A stretch of DNA of 43,835 bases from an uncultured Thermoguttaceae bacterium (GTDB taxonomy: Bacteria; Planctomycetota; Planctomycetia; Pirellulales; Thermoguttaceae), in the NCBI GenBank assembly GCA_937951625.1, contig CALFBP010000094.1, positions 1 through 43,835 of the forward strand, written 5' to 3'. Position numbers and translations under genes: made by a program. Under the pieces are notes generated by a model. The model searched no databases. It had not been told where the DNA came from and worked only from the letters and a program-made list of their open reading frames with translations. Below, one piece after another: positions 14,146-21,689 of this stretch. The number at the start of each line of letters is the position of its first letter. Positions within the stretch are counted from its first letter, which is position 1.

Positions 14146-15891
14146 ATGACCCGGCACTCACGATTTCGGTTTGAGGCAATTGGATCGTGCCGCCCGCGTC
14201 GGTTTGGGCCAGCGTCCTTGGCATTTGCTCTGTCGGTCCTAATTATCTTCGCGGTGTCGGTCCACCGATTGGAGGGGTCGGAACAGGGCTCCGCGCAATC
14301 AGCGGCGGGATCCGCTCCTGGACCTATCGTCCACATTGTCAGTCCGGCCCAACGACTAGAAATGCTGGTCAACACCAGCCGGATTCTGACGCTTCCCCAC
14401 CGCATCCCCGAGGCCATGGTCAACAACAAAGAGTTGCTGTCCATTGCCGCGCTCTCGCCCACGCAATACCAGATTTCCGCGAAGAAGGCGGGAGTAACGC
14501 AAGTCAACCTCTGGGACGAACGGGGGCAGATTTACACGATCGACGTGGTGATCACAGGCGACGCCCGCGAGCTCACCGCCTTGCTGACCAGCGAGTTTCC
14601 CTCGGCTTCGATCAAAGTGCGACCGGTTTCCAACGGCGTACTCATTTCCGGCTTTGTCGACCGACCGGAGGATGCCGATCGAATCAAACAGCTCGCCGAG
14701 GAATACTACCCCAAAGTGATCAACAACATCACGGTGGCAGGCGTCCAACAAGTGCTGCTGCACATCAAGGTCTACGAAGTTTCCCGCACGAAGTTGCGGA
14801 ATCTGGGATTCGACTTTACTCAAGTCTCATCGCCAGGGGGATTTGTGTCGTCGAGCATCGGCCAGATGTTGGTCGGCGGTGGCTCGACCACGGTGGCGGG
14901 CCCCTCGAGCTTCGCGTTTCAAGCAGTCAGCGGCAACAGCAGCTTTTTTGGCGTGTTGAACGCCTTGCGCCAGAATGATCTGGCCAAAGTCCTCTCCGAG
15001 CCGACCCTGATAACTCAGAGTGGTCGGCCGGCCTATTTTCGCGTCGGCGGCGAAATCCCCTACTCGGTTTCGCAGGGACTCGGGGCGGTGTCCATCGAGT
15101 GGAAAAGCTATGGCACACGCGTGGATTTTGTACCCTTCGTCCTTGGGAACGGGAAAATCCGCCTCGAAGTCCGGCCCCAAGTCAGCGAGGTGGACAACAC
15201 GCGGAGCCTCGTGTCCGGCGTTCCCGCCATCAAGGTCCGTGAAACGGATACGGGCGTGGAACTTGAGGCTGGACAAACCTTGGCCATCGCCGGGCTGGTG
15301 CAAACCCGAGTCGAGGCCCAAAATCGCGGCCTTCCTTGGGTATCGGAAGTGCCCTATCTTGGCGCCTTGTTCCGGCGCGTCCGCGAAGAGAACAACGACA
15401 TCGAGACCCTCATCCTCGTTACGCCCGAAATCGTGGACGGCGTTGCGCCCCACGAAGTTCCCCCGAATCCACCGGGGACGAACTCCAGCAGTCCCGGGGA
15501 CTGGCAGCTTTACATGCTCGGCAAGATCGAGGTTCCCAACGGTTACCGATCGGAAGAAGGGTTAGTTTATGAGAACGGCCCTGAACTCGGCACCGGGCAA
15601 GGCGGTTCGCGTCCAGCGTCGCCGGGAAATACGCTTTCTGCGGGCAACTCGGTGCCGTCTGCCCCCATGGTGAATGGGCCCAGGCCACGGCCCCAATCGC
15701 AATCCTCGTCCGGGGGCATTAAGCAATCTACGATGGATGGGTCCATGGTCTCGAATCGGGTAAATCCACGTCCCCTAAATCCCGCAGGCTTTCCCCCAGC
15801 ACCGAGACCTGCCGACAGCGGTACCCCCGGCGGAAAAACCACTGGTCTTCCGGGCTTCCTCGGGCCGATTGGGTACGATAGGGGAGAGTGA
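14146..15891 (+). CDS. rcpA: Flp pilus secretin RcpA/CpaC
   Basis: 581 residues from the ATG at 14146, chosen for GAGGAGTCAAGG just upstream (an overlapping GTG at 14122 is the alternative). A basic N-terminus and a hydrophobic segment act as signal peptide. The RcpA/CpaC N-domain follows (RLEMLVNTSRILTLP, VNLWDERGQIYTIDVVI), then a BON-like repeat (VLISGFVDRPEDADRI) and the secretin barrel (residues about 200-430) with PTLITQSGRPAYFRVGGEIP and the signature LPWVSEVPYLGALFRR (396-411), then ETLILVTPEIVDG. It makes the outer-membrane pore for the pilus. The last 140 residues are Pro/Ser/Gly-rich and likely disordered, longer than usual. Planctomycetes have an outer membrane, so the placement is sensible. 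Confidence 0.93.
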   Translation: MTRHSRFRFEAIGSCRPRRFGPASLAFALSVLIIFAVSVHRLEGSEQGSAQSAAGSAPGPIVHIVSPAQRLEMLVNTSRILTLPHRIPEAMVNNKELLSIAALSPTQYQISAKKAGVTQVNLWDERGQIYTIDVVITGDARELTALLTSEFPSASIKVRPVSNGVLISGFVDRPEDADRIKQLAEEYYPKVINNITVAGVQQVLLHIKVYEVSRTKLRNLGFDFTQVSSPGGFVSSSIGQMLVGGGSTTVAGPSSFAFQAVSGNSSFFGVLNALRQNDLAKVLSEPTLITQSGRPAYFRVGGEIPYSVSQGLGAVSIEWKSYGTRVDFVPFVLGNGKIRLEVRPQVSEVDNTRSLVSGVPAIKVRETDTGVELEAGQTLAIAGLVQTRVEAQNRGLPWVSEVPYLGALFRRVREENNDIETLILVTPEIVDGVAPHEVPPNPPGTNSSSPGDWQLYMLGKIEVPNGYRSEEGLVYENGPELGTGQGGSRPASPGNTLSAGNSVPSAPMVNGPRPRPQSQSSSGGIKQSTMDGSMVSNRVNPRPLNPAGFPPAPRPADSGTPGGKTTGLPGFLGPIGYDRGE

Positions 15892-15923
15892 CGACTCTCG
15901 GCGACGCCCCATGGTTGAGAAGC

Positions 15924-15992
15924 ATGCGCAGGACGCTGGCTAGCCGGTTTGCCGTGGCTGGCACGTGCCTGTTTGTGTCCAGTTGTTCATGA
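15924..15992 (+). CDS. Tiny lipopeptide ORF (22 residues) or remnant of a lipoprotein gene
   Basis: ATG at 15924 opens MRRTLASRFAVAGTCLFV, then SSCS and a TGA that overlaps the cpaE start (ATGA at 15989-15992). The sequence is a complete lipoprotein signal peptide: two Arg, a hydrophobic middle and the lipobox VSSC (C21), but only one residue follows the cysteine. It could be a genuine micro-lipopeptide, a coupling leader for cpaE, or the stub of a lost CpaD/TadD-like lipoprotein. Only a weak ribosome site (GAGAAGC) lies upstream. The exact fit of lipobox, stop and overlap is the reason for listing it. Confidence 0.4.
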   Translation: MRRTLASRFAVAGTCLFVSSCS

Positions 15993-17209
15993 GCGACGTT
16001 CTCCGGCTTGCTATTGTCGATCCCAATGACACCAGCCGCGAAGCGATGAAAACCGCTTTGCTGGGCATGGATTCGGTCTGGCTCGAGGCCGAATGCTCGC
16101 GGTACGAGTTTTTCGCCGACGTGGTGAGTCAGACCGGGCCTGACATCGGCATCGTCTGCTTGGACAGCGACCCCAAAAAGGGGCTGGATTTAGTTGCCAA
16201 GCTCGTCGAATCGTCGCCCGACTGCTCGATCCTGGTGGTCAGCTCCTCCACCGACGGCAGCCTGATCCTCCAGGCGATGCGGGCCGGGGCCAAAGAATAT
16301 CTCACTCAGCCAATTCGGATTGAAGACTTGGCCGCTGCCATCGGGCGAATCGGCGAGCGCCGCTTCGGCAAGGGGGAGAAGCGTGCCCGGGTGAGTCAAG
16401 TGATCGCCATTGCGGGAGCCACGGGCGGGGTGGGAACCACCAGCGTGGCCGTCAATCTTGGTTGTGTGCTCGCCCGATCCGTTAGAAACGCCGTGGCCCT
16501 CGTCGACTTGGATCTGTGTCTAGGCGATGCCGACGTATTTCTCGACGCCATCCCCGACTATACCCTGGTCGATGTTGCCCAAAATGTCACCCGACTCGAT
16601 TTCACCCTCCTGAAACGATCGCTGACCAAGCACGCTTCCGGGCTCTACCTGCTGCCTCGGCCCGTGCAATTGGAAGATGTCCGCCTGGTCACGCCCGAGG
16701 ATCTCCAGCGGGTCATTGGGCTCATGAAGGCGACTTTCACGCATTTGGTCCTCGATTTGTCGAAGAGTTATAGCCCTGTCGACATGGTCGCCTTGGAGAT
16801 GGCCACCCAAATTCTCTTGGTGACTCAGCTTGACCTTCCCTGCCTGCGCAACGTGGTCCGCCTGATGATGTCGTTTAAGGAGATGAAGGGCCTGGCAGAC
16901 AAGGTGAAGATCATCGTCAATCGGTCGGGTTTGGATCAGGGACAGATCACGATCAAGAAGGCCCAGGAGACCATTGGCCGTGAAATCTTTTGGCAACTGC
17001 CTAATGACTTCCGCACCATGATCGACTGTCGCAACAACGGCATCCCGCTCATCGAGCACGCCCCAAAGGCCGCCATCACCCAGTCTTTCTTGAGCCTGGC
17101 CGATGCCCTGTTTGGCAATGGCGCACCGGTTCCCGAGGCGGAGTCGGCGAGGGCCTCGGGCCTAGGCCGTTTGTTCGGCCTTTGGAGCGCCAAGAGCGGC
17201 AAGTCATGA
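15989..17209 (+). CDS. cpaE: Flp pilus assembly ATPase-like protein CpaE/TadZ
   Basis: 406 residues from the ATG at 15989. Residues 1-115 are a receiver-like domain (LRLAIVDPNDTSREAM, DIGIVCLDSDP, SILVVSSSTDGSLI, AGAKEYLTQPI). A MinD/ParA-type domain follows: IAGATGGVGTTSVAVN (141-156), VALVDLDLCLGDADVFLD, HLVLDLSKSYSPVDMVAL, ILLVTQLDLPCLRNV, VKIIVNRSG. CpaE/TadZ places the Tad machinery in the cell. Here both lysines of the deviant Walker A (usual KGGxGKT) are threonines, so ATP hydrolysis is doubtful, as in other atypical TadZ proteins. It is the last gene of the locus; a strong terminator follows and no tadA, tadB or tadC appears. Confidence 0.9.
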   Translation: MSDVLRLAIVDPNDTSREAMKTALLGMDSVWLEAECSRYEFFADVVSQTGPDIGIVCLDSDPKKGLDLVAKLVESSPDCSILVVSSSTDGSLILQAMRAGAKEYLTQPIRIEDLAAAIGRIGERRFGKGEKRARVSQVIAIAGATGGVGTTSVAVNLGCVLARSVRNAVALVDLDLCLGDADVFLDAIPDYTLVDVAQNVTRLDFTLLKRSLTKHASGLYLLPRPVQLEDVRLVTPEDLQRVIGLMKATFTHLVLDLSKSYSPVDMVALEMATQILLVTQLDLPCLRNVVRLMMSFKEMKGLADKVKIIVNRSGLDQGQITIKKAQETIGREIFWQLPNDFRTMIDCRNNGIPLIEHAPKAAITQSFLSLADALFGNGAPVPEAESARASGLGRLFGLWSAKSGKS

Positions 17210-17307
17210 AGGCGAGGGGGAAAGTTTCGTCGCGTCGTGTTCGGGTACCTGGGCACGCGGGCGAATGGAGCAGATTTCTGCCGTTTTCGAGAACATGCGA
17301 CGATCAC

Positions 17308-17345
17308 GGCTGGGTTGGAATGGAACTCTCATCCCAGCCCTTTTT
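17308..17345 (+). terminator. Intrinsic terminator ending the tad operon
   Basis: GGCTGGG (17308-17314) and CCCAGCC (17333-17339) form a perfect 7-bp stem, followed by C and five T's (17341-17345). It lies about 100 nt after cpaE and 65 nt before the stop of the convergent permease gene. Confidence 0.75.
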
Positions 17346-17410
17346 CAGTTGAAACGCCAACGCCCCCAGGGGTGGATTGGTGGCCGTGGGTGCGCTCGTC
17401 GAAGAGCTTC

Positions 17411-18547
17411 TCACCGGTTCATCGAAACGCCCATTTCCACTGCGATGGGTACGAAAACGATCAGCGGCATCCAGACCGCCAAGGCCGGGCTGAGAAGGTA
17501 GCTGCTGCCGAGCATTTGAAACAAAATCACAGTGCCCATGAACGCCGCGGAGACCAAGGCACACAAACTCAGGGCGAAAAAAACGTTGCGGCTTTCCAAT
17601 GTCATCACCAGCGGCAACCCGAGAAACAATAGGGTCAGGTCCAATAGCGGCTGCACGATCCTGCCGTGAATGGTTACCCGCACCGCGCCGCCAAGATCGA
17701 GACTCCGGTTGTGCAGACCGCGAATCAGTTGGGCGGTCGAGGAAAACTCGCGCCAGGCGTCAGCGTTGGTGAGCTGTTCGAAACTCACGCCGCTGACGAG
17801 AAAAATCTGGTCGCGCTGAAGCCACTCCGGGGCGTCCCGCGGAGTGATGATCACTGGGGAACCCTCGAGCTGGAGGGAGGGCCGCTCGCCGAGGTCCTTT
17901 GGGTGCTCAATTCCAACAAGCAGGTAGCCACCGGGTCGTTGGGCCGTGGGAGGATGGTAATAGGCTTCCCTAGCGATGATCTGTTTGGTGTAGTGATCCA
18001 GAGCGGCGGGCAGGCGAAGCACGGGCCTTTCGATTTTACGCAAGGCGGCAATCGCTCCCTGGCCACGAATCAGAATGTCGGTTCGCTCGTCGTACTGCGG
18101 ACTGAAGGGGAGGGGCTTGTCTAAGGCCAGATCGTGCGGCTTGCGCGAAAGTTCTTCTCGGAATTGCGGGATGAGCAGCTCCCGATTCAGCACCGCCAGC
18201 GCGATGACGACCGTCACGCCGGCCACGACCGGCGCCGCGGCCCTCGCCCGCGGCACCCCCGCCGCCATCAACGCCACCAGCTCGTTGTGACGTTGAAACC
18301 GAGTCATGGTGTACATCGCGGCGGTGAGGTTGACGAAACCCACCGTCATGTCAAAAAAGAGGATCGCTTGTCGGGCGTAGTATGCGCCCATCACACGGCC
18401 TACCCCCCCCTGACGATGGGCGATCTTCAGAAACGCCTCCAGGTTCGTGAAGGCATGAAACACGATGAAAAGCCCCAGGAGGCTCAAGAAACAGATCAGA
18501 AACGTCTGGAGGAATTGACGCAACAGGTAACGGTCGATGATCGTCAT
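17411..18547 (-). CDS. LptF/LptG (YjgP/YjgQ) family permease
   Basis: 378 residues from MTIIDRYLLRQFLQTFLICF; GAGG lies 5 nt upstream of this ATG, so the 22-codon upstream extension is not used. The layout is that of LptF/LptG: three N-terminal helices with RQ-rich start, a phrase MTRFQRHNELVALMAAGVPR in the first cytoplasmic loop (typical coupling region for LptB), a periplasmic beta-jellyroll (about residues 130-290), and three C-terminal helices ending VMTLESRNVFFALSLC onward. The family pulls lipopolysaccharide from the inner membrane toward the outer membrane with LptB. Only one such gene is in the window; whether it is F or G cannot be told. Confidence 0.85.
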   Translation of the reverse strand: MTIIDRYLLRQFLQTFLICFLSLLGLFIVFHAFTNLEAFLKIAHRQGGVGRVMGAYYARQAILFFDMTVGFVNLTAAMYTMTRFQRHNELVALMAAGVPRARAAAPVVAGVTVVIALAVLNRELLIPQFREELSRKPHDLALDKPLPFSPQYDERTDILIRGQGAIAALRKIERPVLRLPAALDHYTKQIIAREAYYHPPTAQRPGGYLLVGIEHPKDLGERPSLQLEGSPVIITPRDAPEWLQRDQIFLVSGVSFEQLTNADAWREFSSTAQLIRGLHNRSLDLGGAVRVTIHGRIVQPLLDLTLLFLGLPLVMTLESRNVFFALSLCALVSAAFMGTVILFQMLGSSYLLSPALAVWMPLIVFVPIAVEMGVSMNR

Positions 18548-18654
18548 GCGAGCCTCGTCGTGTCTGACGCGGCGGCAGCATAGGCCAGTTGGCAGCCACG
18601 AGTCAAGACGCAATCCACCTGCCCTTACTTTCCGCCAAGCTGTATGATGGAGCC

Positions 18655-19449
18655 ATGCGCTGGATCGTCCTCTTGGCGGATCGAGTGGTAGGGCTTCCGC
18701 GTGGCTTTTGGCAACGCAGCGAACCGTTGCAGGCCCATCTCCTCAGGTTGCTCTACCCTCCGAGGTGCGCTTTGTGTGACGCTGATTTAGCGACAAGTGG
18801 CTTTCGTTCTCAGCTCTGCGACAGGTGTGAGAGGGCTGTTGCGCCCCTCGATTGGGTTGCCTGTAATCAATGTGGATCCCCTCTTCGCGAGATGGAATAT
18901 CCCTTGCGGAATTGTCCCCAATGTCGGCATTTGCACCTGGAGTTTGATGCCGCGGTCGCGTTGTCTGCGTATCAAGGCCGCCTCAAGGAAGCCGTACTGA
19001 GGATGAAATGGAGGAATGGCGAGCCAATTGCCGAAGCCATGGGCGACTTGCTTTGCGCGCGACGGGGTGACCTGATCCGAGAATTGCGGCCAGACGTGGT
19101 TGCGCCCGTGCCCTTGCACTGGCATCGCCGATGGCTCCGTGGGACAAACAGCCCAGACATTCTAGCTAAACGAGTCGCTTCGTTTTTACAAGTGAGATGC
19201 CATTCCAATCTTCTCAAATTGACTCGTTCTATCCCCTCACAGAAGGGGTTGGGAATTAAGGAGCGCCGCCGGAATTTGGCTGGCGCGTTTCGCGTGGCAA
19301 AAGGCTACGATATTAAAGGTGCCCGAGTGCTATTAGTGGACGACGTCTTGACCACGGGAGCCACATGCGATTCGGCGGCAAAGGCCCTCAAAACAGCCGG
19401 GGCCGCCTCGGTTGCGGTGGTTGTTCTTGCGCGCACGATCTATCAGTAA
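18655..19449 (+). CDS. ComF family phosphoribosyltransferase-like protein
   Basis: 264 residues from MRWIVLLADRVVGLP. The N-terminal part holds four CxxC pairs (C38/C41, C55/C58, C70/C73, C87/C90), the double zinc-ribbon of ComF. The C-terminal part is a type I phosphoribosyltransferase fold with the PRPP loop VLLVDDVLTTGAT (225-237) and VVAPVPLHWHRRWLRGTN. ComF proteins take part in uptake or handling of incoming single-stranded DNA in competent bacteria; many relatives have no tested role. TATGAT lies 7 nt before the ATG, so the message might be leaderless. Codon choice here and in the next gene is more AT-rich than in neighbouring genes. Seventeen nt separate it from the DUF502 gene. Confidence 0.88.
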   Translation: MRWIVLLADRVVGLPRGFWQRSEPLQAHLLRLLYPPRCALCDADLATSGFRSQLCDRCERAVAPLDWVACNQCGSPLREMEYPLRNCPQCRHLHLEFDAAVALSAYQGRLKEAVLRMKWRNGEPIAEAMGDLLCARRGDLIRELRPDVVAPVPLHWHRRWLRGTNSPDILAKRVASFLQVRCHSNLLKLTRSIPSQKGLGIKERRRNLAGAFRVAKGYDIKGARVLLVDDVLTTGATCDSAAKALKTAGAASVAVVVLARTIYQ

Positions 19450-19465
19450 ATAGGATGACTCAAAC

Positions 19466-20506
19466 GTGAACCAGGGCCCCGCCTTTCCAACAGACGCCCC
19501 GACGATAAGCTTAGCCACCCCGCCGGAAACAGACACGTCAGCCACCAGATCACCTTTCTGGAGGGCGGTCATTCGCGGATTAGGGGTTGTTCTTCCCCCA
19601 TTATTGACTATTGTCATCTTCCTCTGGATAGGTGGCACAGTCGAAAACTACGTGCTGGATCCAGTGACGGGTCTTGCGCAGCGGATCCTACAGTTCGTCG
19701 TGGCAGACATCCGGGTTGAGGGGGCAATCCCACAATCGGAACGAGGTAAGGAAAACCCGTCCATTGATGGGATCGTCTACCAGCGTTTGGAGAGCGGGGA
19801 GTATGTGCCTCGGGCGATCTACGACCTTGTTAAGTATTATCCTAGCCAAGAGGGACCCCCTAGGACCGCCAGTCAGGTCTATCGCACCTACATTCGGTTG
19901 CTCTATCTGCGGCCCTACGTTGTAGTCCCTGCGTTCATCCTCGTTTTTACCCTCCTTTTGTACCTGCTTGGCAAATTCATGGCGGCGGGTATTGGACGGT
20001 TTTTCGTCTCCCTAATCGAGGGGGGGATTGATCGCGTACCAGTTGTCCGCAATGTGTATTCCGCAGTGAAGCAGGTCAGCGGTTTCCTGTTGAACGAGCG
20101 CCGGATGCAGGTTTCGCGGGTGGTGGCCGTCGAGTATCCCCGGAAAGGCATCTGGCAACTCGGCTTTGTGACCGGCGAGGGGTTGAGCGACATTGAGGCC
20201 ATGGTGGGGGAGCAATGTCTGTCGGTTTTGATTTGCACGTCGCCGATGCCCATGACCGGTTTTACGGTCATCGTCCGTCGCAGCGAGTGTCTCGATTTGA
20301 ATCTCACGCTGGATCAGGCCATTCAGTTCATTGTTAGTTGTGGGGTGGTCATTCCCCAACCCTCGGTGCAACAAGCTGGCGAAGCGGCACCGTCCCCCCG
20401 ACTTGAAACGGAGACGCGACCAGCACCCGCCGGGCCAGCACCCATACCCATGCCACCCTCCGGCACGTCGTTGCGGGGCGACAAGATTAACCCAGCGACT
20501 TTATGA
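19466..20506 (+). CDS. DUF502 family membrane protein
   Basis: 346 residues from a GTG with AGGA about 10 nt upstream; the nearby ATG in another frame stops after four codons. There are two membrane segments (GLGVVLPPLLTIVIFLWIGG near residue 40, VVVPAFILVFTLLLYLLG near 155). The rest is the DUF502 domain with IPVVRNVY-like DRVPVVRNVYSAVKQVSGF and LSVLICTSPMPMTGFTVIV. A segment of about 75 residues between the helices (VEGAIPQSERGKENPS onward) is longer than usual for the family, and the last 45 residues are Pro-rich. The function of the family is unknown; plant relatives (LCV/COV) affect vascular patterning. Its stop overlaps the hemC start (ATGA), implying translational coupling. Confidence 0.85.
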   Translation: MNQGPAFPTDAPTISLATPPETDTSATRSPFWRAVIRGLGVVLPPLLTIVIFLWIGGTVENYVLDPVTGLAQRILQFVVADIRVEGAIPQSERGKENPSIDGIVYQRLESGEYVPRAIYDLVKYYPSQEGPPRTASQVYRTYIRLLYLRPYVVVPAFILVFTLLLYLLGKFMAAGIGRFFVSLIEGGIDRVPVVRNVYSAVKQVSGFLLNERRMQVSRVVAVEYPRKGIWQLGFVTGEGLSDIEAMVGEQCLSVLICTSPMPMTGFTVIVRRSECLDLNLTLDQAIQFIVSCGVVIPQPSVQQAGEAAPSPRLETETRPAPAGPAPIPMPPSGTSLRGDKINPATL

Positions 20507-21480
20507 CGAGAAACCCCTCCGCAGCTCGCATCCGCTTGGGAACCCGCGCTAGCGCGCTGGCCCGATGGCAGGCCGAGTGGGTGGCCTCCCGCTTGCGCGA
20601 GCTGGGCGTGGAAGTCGTTCTCATTCCGATCACGACGATGGGGGACCGCAATCGGGAGGGGGCGATTGGGGCCTTGGGCGGGCGCGGCGTCTTTACCAAG
20701 GAACTTCAAAACGCTCTGCTGGAAGACCGCATCGACCTGGCCGTCCATAGCCTCAAAGATCTCCCCACCGAAGAGGTGCCGGGACTGTGTCTGGCGGCGG
20801 TACCCGAACGCGGTCCGGTGGGCGATGCCTTCGTCTCGCCGCGCTACGCCTCCTTCGACGCCCTGCCGGCAGGGGCCGTCGTGGGCACCGGGAGCTTTCG
20901 ACGGCGTGCCCAATTGCTTTTCGCTCGGCCCAACCTGACTTTCCATGACGTTCGGGGCAACGTCGATACGCGACTGAGGAAACTCGACGAGGGGCGTTGC
21001 GACGCCTTGATCCTGGCCCAGGCAGGATTAGAGCGATTGGGGCTGGGAAACCGCGTCACGCAGCAGCTTCCCCTCGCATTGCTCATGCCCGCCGTCGGCC
21101 AGGGAGCGCTGGGGTTGGAGACTCGGGCGGAGGATCGGGAGGTTTGTTCGACGGTCGAGAAGCTTGATCACCCCGAGACTCACGCCGCCGTGCTTGCCGA
21201 GAGGTCGCTGTTGGCTGCTTTGAAGGGGGGATGCTTGGCGCCGATCGCGGCGTGGGGGCGGGTGGAACGCGGGGTGCTGACGCTCTCGGCTCGAGTGACC
21301 CACCCCAGCGGCGCCGAGCAACTTGACGCGGAGGCCTCCGCCGCCCCCGACCAAGCCGTCGCGCTGGGCCGCCAGGTGGCCGAGGCACTTCGTGCCCGAG
21401 GCGCGGAGCGCCTGATCGAGGCAGCCCGACGGCCCGACGAGCCCTCGCCCCGCAACGAAGCGCACCGGGCCGCCGATTGA
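20503..21480 (+). CDS. hemC: Hydroxymethylbilane synthase (porphobilinogen deaminase)
   Basis: 325 residues, close to the family's usual 305-320. It polymerises four porphobilinogen molecules into hydroxymethylbilane in heme and corrin synthesis. Hallmarks: LGTRASALARWQAEWV (start), GRGVFTKELQNALL, HSLKDLPTE with the catalytic aspartate D86, GTGSFRRRAQL, DVRGNVDTRLRKLDEG, PAVGQGALGLE, and the dipyrromethane-cofactor cysteine C244 in ALKGGCLAPIAAW. The ATG overlaps the DUF502 stop by four bases. No other heme gene is adjacent, so it is detached from a hem cluster. Two overlapping small dyads directly after the stop (21481-21502: CCTCC/GGAGG and GAGGC/GCCTC) could fold as alternative hairpins. 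Confidence 0.96.
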   Translation: MTRNPSAARIRLGTRASALARWQAEWVASRLRELGVEVVLIPITTMGDRNREGAIGALGGRGVFTKELQNALLEDRIDLAVHSLKDLPTEEVPGLCLAAVPERGPVGDAFVSPRYASFDALPAGAVVGTGSFRRRAQLLFARPNLTFHDVRGNVDTRLRKLDEGRCDALILAQAGLERLGLGNRVTQQLPLALLMPAVGQGALGLETRAEDREVCSTVEKLDHPETHAAVLAERSLLAALKGGCLAPIAAWGRVERGVLTLSARVTHPSGAEQLDAEASAAPDQAVALGRQVAEALRARGAERLIEAARRPDEPSPRNEAHRAAD

Positions 21481-21502
21481 CCTCCTGCGGAGGCAACGCC
21501 TC
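21481..21502 (+). repeat. Overlapping small inverted repeats after hemC
   Basis: CCTCC-tgc-GGAGG-type and GAGGC-aac-GCCTC stems share bases, so only one can form at a time. No T-tract follows. Weak candidates for transcript ending or mRNA stabilisation. Confidence 0.25.
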
Positions 21503-21689
21503 GCGGTCTGGTCGTTTCGACTTACGAAGCGTCTCTCCCACCTGTCGCGGTCCGGCTCCACGATGGGATCGTTGACAATGCGATGGTCGTGAATTAGTTT
21601 GGCGACCAAGTCGTGGGCGAGCAACGAGCCGCGTTTTGCTGGTTCGAGTCCATTCCTTTTTTTCGCCGCAAGCGGCAACGAGGTGCATC

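Noticed and set aside
21636-21655. tRNA T-arm-like string GGTTCGAGTCC upstream of the NupG-like gene
   Set aside because: The flanking bases do not pair as a T-stem, and no anticodon arm, D-arm or acceptor stem can be found around it.
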